DNA from: Candidatus Peregrinibacteria bacterium
Lineage (GTDB): Bacteria > Patescibacteriota > Gracilibacteria > Peribacterales > Peribacteraceae
Length of the DNA: 5,361 nucleotides
Reading direction: 5' to 3'
NCBI GenBank assembly: GCA_016215715.1
Contig: JACRIG010000090.1
Span: 1 to 5,361, forward strand
The translations under genes were made by a program, and so were the position numbers. Positions 1 to 4,146 of the stretch are shown one piece after another. The notes under the pieces were generated by a model. It was not told the DNA's origin. It saw only the letters and a program-made list of their open reading frames with translations, and did not search any database. The stretch's first letter is position 1. Each line of letters begins with the position of its first letter.

Positions 1-437
1 ATGCCGCTTTCTACCTCGACACTGCACACCGGAAATTCCCGAATATGCCCTACGACGGCAGCGACAGCCCCGCTGAATTCCAGAGCTACGGGGGGGCGGT
101 CTTCGAACAAAAAAATCCGCAGTGGGTAAGTGCGGTCACTGCAACCACGGGTCAGGTAATGATGAAAAATAACCAGGTGATCAAGGCTCCGTATTTCCAC
201 AGTGACGACGGCCGCACACGATCACCGGAGGAAATCAGCGCAGGATGGAAAAATAATCTGCCGTTTCCGGAAATTTTCGCGAGCAAGCCCGATCCGTGGT
301 GCAGAGGATTGCCGCTCGCAGGGCACGGGGTGGGAATGTCGGGGTGCGGGGCTCTGGGTCAGGCGAAAGAGGGAAAGACTGCGGAACAGATTCTGCAGTA
401 CTACTATCCGGGCACTCTGCTTCATCCTCTCGAGTAA
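1..437 (+). CDS. SpoIID/LytB-domain protein, C-terminal part (5' end outside window)
   Basis: The frame is open from base 3 to the TAA at 435-437, giving 144 residues that begin before the first visible Met, so the start lies upstream of the window. The fragment shows the hallmarks of the SpoIID/LytB family: an AV-x-AT-x-G stretch (SAVTATTGQV), a 'Y-F-H-S-x-x-G-R-T' segment followed by S-P-E-E, and near the end GHGVGMS, then GCGA and an ILQYYYPGTLL ending. Family knowledge: SpoIID is a lytic transglycosylase acting on peptidoglycan during engulfment, and LytB-type relatives modify or activate wall hydrolases in non-sporulating bacteria. This is therefore probably an exported cell-wall enzyme. 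Odd points: the usual Gln after GHGVGMS is Gly, and a Cys follows where Trp or Tyr is common. No clear hairpin terminator follows; there is only a short T-run at 445-451. The neighbouring gene is convergent. Family call is firm, exact activity is not. Confidence -1.
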   Translation, partial: AAFYLDTAHRKFPNMPYDGSDSPAEFQSYGGAVFEQKNPQWVSAVTATTGQVMMKNNQVIKAPYFHSDDGRTRSPEEISAGWKNNLPFPEIFASKPDPWCRGLPLAGHGVGMSGCGALGQAKEGKTAEQILQYYYPGTLLHPLE

Positions 438-457
438 TTATTTCTTTTTTTGTTCGT

Positions 458-511
458 AACGAGCAACCAGCAACGAGCCAACGAGCCAACGAGCAAACGA
501 GCAAACGAGCA
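458..511. repeat. Tandem 8-bp repeat array (AACGAGCM)
   Basis: Five head-to-tail octamers of consensus AACGAGC(A/C) occupy 472-511: two ending in C, then three ending in A. One more copy lies at 458-465, separated from the array by a degenerate 6-bp unit (466-471). The array sits between the SpoIID-like stop (437) and the stop of the convergent 51-codon gene (515-517), so it lies at the 3' ends of both genes. A period of 8 cannot code for a regular peptide repeat. It looks like a slippage-prone minisatellite. No function is visible. Confidence -1.
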
Positions 512-514
512 ACG

Positions 515-670
515 TTAGCGGCATGCCACCTGACTCACCTGCAATTCCTGTGCCGTGACAACGAGTGCGTCGTTCGATTCTTTGTAGAGCCGCGCGCTCA
601 CACTCACGAGTGATACGAGTGCGATGGAGGTGAGGAGGCCGATGGAGAGGGAGCGTGTAGCGGCGGACAT
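515..670 (-). CDS. Small single-pass membrane protein, 51 aa, unrecognised
   Basis: On the minus strand an ATG (668-670) opens a 51-codon frame ending in TAA (515-517). The start is fixed by the sequence: the only upstream codons before an in-frame TAG (686-688) contain no other usual start. The product begins MSAATRSLSIGLL, has a hydrophobic stretch from about residue 8 to 25 (IGLLTSIALVSLVSV), then a charged, amphipathic tail of about 25 residues (ARLYKESNDALVV onward) ending in Cys-Arg. The layout is that of an inserted small membrane protein or an uncleaved signal anchor with a short soluble domain; there is no lipobox. No Shine-Dalgarno sequence precedes the ATG. It lies 165 bp downstream of the minus-strand GGQ gene and converges on the SpoIID-like gene. 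I do not recognise the family. Coding is inferred from the coherent membrane-helix pattern and good start, not from homology. Confidence -1.
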   Translation of the reverse strand: MSAATRSLSIGLLTSIALVSLVSVSARLYKESNDALVVTAQELQVSQVACR

Positions 671-716
671 ACAATTGGTTGCTATCTACTTGTTGAAACG
701 CTTGCGAGGGGAAAAT

Positions 717-814
717 GTTACAAAATCGAGTACCGAATGTATTCAATTTTCAGGTCAGGATCGGGAAAGGGCAGAATAGTGATATAAAATATACTTATTA
801 TAATAAAAGTCAAG
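717..814 (-). promoter_or_regulatory. Possible promoter region for the 51-aa gene, in an AT-rich segment
   Basis: A strongly AT-rich tract at 779-812 follows the end of the GGQ gene. On the minus strand, TTGACT (809-814) stands 17 bp from TATTTT (786-791), a fair -35/-10 pair. A weaker pair nearer the gene is TTGAAT (741-746) with TGTAAC (717-722), 18 bp apart. Either could transcribe the small gene at 515-670. AT-rich DNA gives such matches by chance, so confidence is low. Confidence -1.
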
Positions 815-835
815 CAATGGCCGGTCTGCCTTCTA

Positions 836-1237
836 TCAATCAATAACAGGCTTTCTCTGAACCTTAAGCTCGCTCCGTTTGTGCTTTGCCCTGAGCATTT
901 TCTCCTTCGATTTCCTGTTTCTCCGCTGTTTCTGTTTTCGTTTCTTAAAAATCTCCTGCTGCCGTTTCGATTGCTTCCCGCGGATCTGTTCTTCCAATTT
1001 CAGAAGGAGAAGCTTGTACGCGCTCAGTCGGTTTTTACTCTGCTCACGATGTCGCTGCACCCGAACGGTGGTACCGGTCGGAAGGTGAACGAGAAGGACC
1101 GTGCTGCTCGTCTTATTCATCTTCTGCCCGCCATGGCCCGAACCGCGGACGAACTGCTCATGAATATCCTGCGGTTTCACTCCCAGTCTGATTGCGAGCT
1201 GACTGAATGCCGGAGGAAGTGTGACGGGCCATTCCAT
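836..1237 (-). CDS. Release-factor-like GGQ protein (MTRFR/C12orf65 and ArfB type), probable ribosome rescue factor
   Basis: With the ATG at 1235-1237 the protein has 133 residues, close to E. coli ArfB (about 140). It consists of only the class I release factor catalytic domain. GSGHGGQKMNKTS holds the GGQ tripeptide (36-38) that enters the peptidyl-transferase centre to hydrolyse peptidyl-tRNA. VHLPTGTTVRVQ and REQSKNRLSAYKLL follow as in release factors. The tail from about residue 84 on is very rich in Lys/Arg, as in ArfB, where it lies in the empty mRNA channel. There is no codon-recognition domain, so it should act codon-independently on stalled ribosomes. The EQFVRGSG lead-in and tail resemble human MTRFR (C12orf65) more than ArfB. 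One oddity is His in the usual Pro or Ala position before GGQ. The frame extends to a TTG at 1274-1276 (146 aa), just after an in-frame stop. I prefer the ATG because homologues as I recall them begin close to the 'LGV..DI.EQF' helix. The upstream end faces zwf head to head. Confidence -1.
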   Translation of the reverse strand: MEWPVTLPPAFSQLAIRLGVKPQDIHEQFVRGSGHGGQKMNKTSSTVLLVHLPTGTTVRVQRHREQSKNRLSAYKLLLLKLEEQIRGKQSKRQQEIFKKRKQKQRRNRKSKEKMLRAKHKRSELKVQRKPVID

Positions 1238-1271
1238 CCGTTCCCACTCTACCGGATGCTCGGCGAAGCGG

Positions 1272-1277
1272 TACAAT
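1272..1277 (+). promoter_or_regulatory. Possible -10 element of zwf (near-leaderless start)
   Basis: TACAAT, a five-of-six match to the -10 consensus, ends 6 bp before the zwf ATG at 1284. Used as a -10 it would start transcription at about the ATG itself, giving a leaderless mRNA. This agrees with the weak ribosome-binding site there. No good -35 hexamer stands 16-18 bp upstream (CTACCG at 1249-1254), so the call is tentative. Confidence -1.
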
Positions 1278-1283
1278 CAGGTT

Positions 1284-2789
1284 ATGCCTCTGCCTCAGTC
1301 TGGTTCGGCACTCTCTGCGCACGCGCCCTTCAGCTTCATCCTCTTCGGGGCTTCCGGTCATCTGGCGCAGTTAAAAATCTATCCGGCGCTCTACGTCCTC
1401 GCGCTCAAGAAAAGACTCCCCACGAACTACGCGATCATCGGATTCGCGCGGACCGACATGACGGACGCTGCGTTCCGCGATCTCGTTTCTGTATCCATCC
1501 GCAAAGAGATGATCGAAGTGAATGAGAAGGTGCTCGCAGAAATGCTCGCGCATGTTCATTACCACAGCGGACAGTATGATGCGGAGAAGGATTATGCGGA
1601 GTTGAGTGAGAAACTAAGAAAAATCGAGAAGGGGACCGAGGGCACCAAAGGGACCAAGGGGGCCAAAGTAGAAAAATGGACACGCATCGCGTATCTGTCG
1701 GTTCCGCCGACGGTCTTTACGCCGATTCTCGACGGGCTCTGCGCTGCGCGCATTCATGATTCTGAAGATGCGGGAAATTTCCGCTGCATCATTGAAAAAC
1801 CCGTCGGGCATGATCTCGCAAGCTTTGAACAATTACAAAAGAAGCTGCTTGCCTGCTTCAGTGAAAAAGAAATCTACCTGCTCGATCATTATCTGGGGAA
1901 GGAAGCGGTCCGGAACATCTACTATCTGCGGTTCGCGAACCCGGTTCTGGAGCGACTCTTTAAAAATACCCTGATCCATCACGTCGAAGTGACCGCGAGT
2001 GAACCGCACGGTATTGAGGAGCGCGCGGGGTACTTTGAACATACAGGAACGCTCCGCGACATGATCCAGTCGCACCTCCTCATGATGGTCTCGCTCCTCA
2101 CGATGCGTCTCACAGAAGATATGGGGAGTCTGCGCTCACACCGGCTGACCGCACTGGAGCAGTTTTATCTTCCTCCCGCCAAAAACCTCGGTGACGTCAT
2201 CCTGCAGGGGCAATACGCAGGCGGTGAAAATAAAAAGGGGAAGCTCGCTGCGTACCGGAGTGAGGCGCAGGTAGCGAAAGATTCACGGACAAACACCTTC
2301 GTCGCGATGAAGCTGCGCACCCGCATGTCCCGATGGGAGGGTGTGCCGTTTGTGATGCGCACCGGCAAGAGGCTTGATAAAAAAGAGACGCGTATATCGA
2401 TCCAGTTTCAGGAACCGCATCCCGTCGGGCAGGGGAGTGGCCCCAATTGTCTCGACATCATCCTGCAGGGCGAAGCCGGCATGCGTCTGCACCTCCAGAC
2501 GAAACTCGGCGGAAGTGAGCCGCAATTTCGTCCGCTCATTATGGAAGATCCGCTTGTCTGTGTGGGCGACTGTCTGCCGGAGCACGCGCTCCTGCTCCTC
2601 GAAGCAATCCACGGCAATCAACAATGGTTTCTCACCTTCGACGAAGTGCGAACTGCTTGGTTGCTCATCGACCCGCTCCAGAGCCATCTGGATGATCCGA
2701 AGACGCCGCTCCTGATGTATCCTGCCGGATCAAAGGGGCCGAAGGAGATGAACGAGTGGATTGAAAAGGATGGAATGAAATGGTTCTAA
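1284..2789 (+). CDS. zwf: Glucose-6-phosphate 1-dehydrogenase
   Basis: A 501-residue protein, close to the usual 480-510 of the family. It oxidises glucose-6-phosphate to 6-phosphogluconolactone with NAD(P)+, the entry step of the oxidative pentose phosphate pathway, in the cytoplasm. Visible motifs: the N-terminal dinucleotide fold with FGASGHLA (21-28) and K31-x-Y-P; EKPVGHDL (171-178); the substrate-binding motif DHYLGKE (201-207); E-R-A-G-Y (246-250) and RDMIQSH, whose H264 matches the catalytic His of Leuconostoc G6PDH; RTGKRL and the C-terminal AGSKGP. The ATG at 1284 puts the Rossmann strand about 16 residues in; a GTG at 1221 is possible but would add 21 residues overlapping the divergent gene. 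Oddities: the canonical Asp of GxxGDLA is His26; Arg of RIDHYLGKE is Leu199 or Leu200 in the LLDHYLGKE version; residues 117-128 are four G-(T/A)-(E/K) triplets from a DNA repeat. Only a weak SD-like sequence precedes the ATG. pgl follows 48 bp downstream, so the two are probably cotranscribed. Confidence -1.
   Translation: MPLPQSGSALSAHAPFSFILFGASGHLAQLKIYPALYVLALKKRLPTNYAIIGFARTDMTDAAFRDLVSVSIRKEMIEVNEKVLAEMLAHVHYHSGQYDAEKDYAELSEKLRKIEKGTEGTKGTKGAKVEKWTRIAYLSVPPTVFTPILDGLCAARIHDSEDAGNFRCIIEKPVGHDLASFEQLQKKLLACFSEKEIYLLDHYLGKEAVRNIYYLRFANPVLERLFKNTLIHHVEVTASEPHGIEERAGYFEHTGTLRDMIQSHLLMMVSLLTMRLTEDMGSLRSHRLTALEQFYLPPAKNLGDVILQGQYAGGENKKGKLAAYRSEAQVAKDSRTNTFVAMKLRTRMSRWEGVPFVMRTGKRLDKKETRISIQFQEPHPVGQGSGPNCLDIILQGEAGMRLHLQTKLGGSEPQFRPLIMEDPLVCVGDCLPEHALLLLEAIHGNQQWFLTFDEVRTAWLLIDPLQSHLDDPKTPLLMYPAGSKGPKEMNEWIEKDGMKWF
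1632..1667 (+). repeat. In-frame 9-bp tandem repeat inside zwf
   Basis: Four consecutive 9-bp units (GGGACCGAG, GGCACCAAA, GGGACCAAG, GGGGCCAAA) start exactly on codon boundaries and encode GTE-GTK-GTK-GAK, residues 117-128. They lie in a charged linker just before the WTRIAYLSVPP strand. The first and third units share eight of nine bases. Because the unit is a multiple of three, gain or loss of copies would keep the frame open. Confidence -1.
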
Positions 2790-2794
2790 AAAAA

Positions 2795-2824
2795 TGTAGA
2801 GACGCAAAATCTTGCGTCTCAGAC
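2795..2824 (+). repeat. Palindromic intergenic element, copy 1 (zwf-pgl gap)
   Basis: TGTA is followed by a perfect 9-bp hairpin, GAGACGCAA (2799-2807), loop AATC, TTGCGTCTC (2812-2820), then AGAC. The element fills most of the 48-bp gap between zwf and pgl. No T-run follows, so it does not look like an intrinsic terminator. A second copy with the same ends lies inverted at 3602-3632. The hairpin could influence mRNA stability between the two operon genes, which is inference. Confidence -1.
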
Positions 2825-2837
2825 TTTCCCGGAAAAT

Positions 2838-3536
2838 ATGGTCGCGCCTCTCACAATCATCGAAACCGACGACGCGCAATCCTTCTGCGAACGCGGAACA
2901 GAATGCATCGCATCGGTGATACGCAGTTCCATCACTGAGCGTAATCGCTGCCTCCTCGGACTCTCCGGCGGGAAAACTCCGGCACCGATCTACGAAGCGC
3001 TCGGGAAAGAAAAAGATATCGACTGGTCAAAGGTGTGGATCTTCCTTGTTGATGACCGGTATATTCGCAGCGATAGTCCGCACAGCAACCAGTTCCTGCT
3101 GCGCTCAACGCTCCTGCGTAATGCGCCGATTCCTGACTCACAGCTTCTGTTTCCGCAGACGAATCTTGAATATGAAGCATGTGTGACTGAGTACGATCAG
3201 GTGATTGGGGCTGCGCTTTCGAAGCAGGCTCCGGATCTGATCGTGCTTGGCATGGGAAATGACGGCCATATTGCTTCACTCTTCCCGCCGGTTCCTGACG
3301 AAGCTCATAGACCGAAAAATGTTATCGCAACGCAGACGGAGAAATTTGATATCCCGAAGCGCATCAGCGTCACGCTTCCGGTTCTCACCAAAGCGAAACA
3401 GGCGCTCTTCCTGCTGCAGGGAAAGGAAAAGAAACGTGTGTGGGAGGACATGATGGGGAGTGAAGAAGATGAGAAACGGTGGCCGGGGAAGGGGGTTTTG
3501 GAGAGGGTGGCGACGACTGTCCTTATGGCAGGGTAA
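2838..3536 (+). CDS. pgl: 6-phosphogluconolactonase
   Basis: A 232-residue protein of usual length for the DevB/SOL-type 6-phosphogluconolactonase, part of the NagB/RpiA sugar-isomerase superfamily. It hydrolyses the 6-phosphogluconolactone made by Zwf to 6-phosphogluconate in the cytoplasm. Motifs in order: LSGGKTP (42-48), the phosphate-binding loop (usually SGGSTP, here Lys replaces Ser); FLVDDRYI (69-76) with D-S-P-H-S-N (79-84), matching the family's F-x-DER...H-S-N; LGMGNDGHIASLFP (137-150), containing the catalytic His144; and R175-I-S-V-T-L-P near the 3' third. The ATG at 2838 is preceded by GGA (2831-2833), a minimal SD with 4-bp spacing. The zwf-pgl pair forms a two-step pathway operon; the third enzyme (gnd) is not in the window. 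Two hairpins follow the stop. Confident call. Confidence -1.
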   Translation: MVAPLTIIETDDAQSFCERGTECIASVIRSSITERNRCLLGLSGGKTPAPIYEALGKEKDIDWSKVWIFLVDDRYIRSDSPHSNQFLLRSTLLRNAPIPDSQLLFPQTNLEYEACVTEYDQVIGAALSKQAPDLIVLGMGNDGHIASLFPPVPDEAHRPKNVIATQTEKFDIPKRISVTLPVLTKAKQALFLLQGKEKKRVWEDMMGSEEDEKRWPGKGVLERVATTVLMAG

Positions 3537-3541
3537 ATCTT

Positions 3542-3573
3542 CCGTAGCGGAAGTTCATGAATCTTCGCTACGG
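3542..3573. repeat. Imperfect hairpin after pgl (CCGTAGCG...CGCTACGG)
   Basis: CCGTAGCG (3542-3549) pairs with CGCTACGG (3566-3573). After a bulged G (3550), AAG (3551-3553) pairs with CTT (3563-3565), leaving a 9-base loop TTCATGAAT that is itself nearly palindromic. It begins 5 bp after the pgl stop and sits between two convergent genes. It could act as a bidirectional terminator or mRNA 3'-end stabiliser, but no T-run follows on either strand. Alternatively it is a dispersed palindromic repeat. Confidence -1.
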
Positions 3574-3601
3574 GGAGCAGAGGCAGCCTAACGCCGACGA
3601 A

Positions 3602-3632
3602 GCCTGAGACGTGCGCATCGCACGTCTCTACA
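3602..3632 (-). repeat. Palindromic intergenic element, copy 2 (between pgl and yraN)
   Basis: Read on the minus strand it is TGTA, then a perfect 10-bp stem GAGACGTGCG / CGCACGTCTC with a 3-base loop, then AGGC. Its outer bases match copy 1 at 2795-2824 (TGTAGAGACG on one side, CGTCTCAG-x-C on the other), while the inner stem differs on both arms with pairing kept. It starts about 10 bp beyond the yraN stop on that strand. It may double as a 3'-end hairpin. Confidence -1.
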
Positions 3633-3641
3633 GGACGAACT

Positions 3642-4025
3642 CTATGTTTCGATCTCCTTATAATGGCCAACCACCCGCCCCTCCGACACACAGATCACAT
3701 CCAGCCGGTACGGCACATCCAGATTCCGCTGAGTGATCCACCTCTCGGCAGCACGCGCCATCGCGGTACGCTTGCCCCAGGTGATGTTGAGCTCCGGTGC
3801 ATACTCACCGCTGTGCTCCCGTGCCTTTACCTCTACGAAGACCGTTATTTTTTCGTTCTGATCGAAAGCGAGGATATCGATTTCGTCTTTCTTACCGACA
3901 TGAACATTTCGACCGAGGATTTTGTATCCCTCGCTTCGTAAATACCGGGCGGCGATATCCTCACCCTCCCGTCCTACAAGCAAATGCGGGGCCACAGGAG
4001 CAGCTGGGAAGAAAGGAAAATACAT
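3642..4025 (-). CDS. yraN: YraN/UPF0102 family nuclease-fold protein
   Basis: With the ATG at 4023-4025 the product has 127 residues, typical of UPF0102. The frame stays open upstream to 4262, but those codons would run antisense into comM. The family core begins 18 residues after the chosen Met: GREGEDIAARYL (18-29), GYKILGRN (33-40), DEIDILA (47-53), VFVEVKAR (62-69), then the AAERWI helix and a RLDVICV strand. D50, E65 and K67 match the D...ExK set of restriction-endonuclease-like (Holliday-junction-resolvase-type) folds, so a metal-dependent nuclease is plausible, although the family's activity is poorly defined. The N-terminus is unusual, Phe/Pro/Ala-rich (FPFFPAAPVAP). It diverges from comM, a frequent neighbour of this family. 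On the minus strand TATAGT (4035-4040) lies 9 bp before the ATG, hinting at a very short leader; no clear SD is seen. The stop is TAG (3642-3644). Confidence -1.
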   Translation of the reverse strand: MYFPFFPAAPVAPHLLVGREGEDIAARYLRSEGYKILGRNVHVGKKDEIDILAFDQNEKITVFVEVKAREHSGEYAPELNITWGKRTAMARAAERWITQRNLDVPYRLDVICVSEGRVVGHYKEIET

Positions 4026-4065
4026 ACGATTCCCACTATAAGGAAGTGAATCTGCATTAAATCCT

Positions 4066-4123
4066 AAAGGTGTACGATCGTCCATCCTATTTTCTCGACA
4101 TGGAAAGGTGTACGAAAGTACAC
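4066..4123. promoter_or_regulatory. Candidate operator: 12-bp direct repeat plus GTGTAC palindrome
   Basis: AAAGGTGTACGA occurs exactly twice, at 4066-4077 and 4104-4115, 38 bp start to start. The second copy is extended into an inverted repeat, GTGTAC (4108-4113), GAAA, GTACAC (4118-4123). All lie in the 121 bp between the divergent yraN and comM starts. The arrangement is what a dimeric regulator with two sites would need. The palindrome could instead form a hairpin capped by a GAAA tetraloop. No regulator gene is in the window. Confidence -1.
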
Positions 4124-4124
4124 T
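4095..4124 (+). promoter_or_regulatory. Predicted comM promoter
   Basis: TCGACA (4095-4100, five of six to the -35 consensus) stands 18 bp from TACACT (4119-4124, four of six to the -10). Transcription would start near 4131, giving a leader of roughly 16 bases that is pyrimidine-rich (TTCCCTTCCCCT) and has no Shine-Dalgarno sequence. The second GTGTAC repeat and its inverted partner fall in the spacer and over the -10, a repressor-like placement. Confidence -1.
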
Positions 4125-4146
4125 AATCGCACATTTCCCTTCCCCT

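Noticed and set aside
458..511. CRISPR array
   Set aside because: Units are 8 bp, head to tail, with no spacers and no cas genes nearby.
438..746. 102-codon minus-strand open frame
   Set aside because: It is in a different frame from the 51-codon gene, runs through the octamer array and has a composition without structure. The 51-codon frame has the coherent membrane helix.
836..1237. Truncated RF1 or RF2 pseudogene
   Set aside because: The ORF has a natural start near the GGQ-domain boundary and an ArfB-like basic tail, and its length matches stand-alone rescue factors.
1221..1283. zwf starting at GTG 1221
   Set aside because: It would add 21 residues with no family similarity and run antisense into the GGQ gene; the ATG at 1284 places the Rossmann strand normally.
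881..1525. 214-codon plus-strand open frame
   Set aside because: It is antisense to the GGQ gene and then out of frame inside zwf. Its product has no domain-like pattern, while both overlapped genes are clear.
2799..2820. Intrinsic terminator between zwf and pgl
   Set aside because: The hairpin has no following T-run and lies in a short gap inside a pathway operon. It matches the second copy at 3602-3632, so a repeat element is the better reading.
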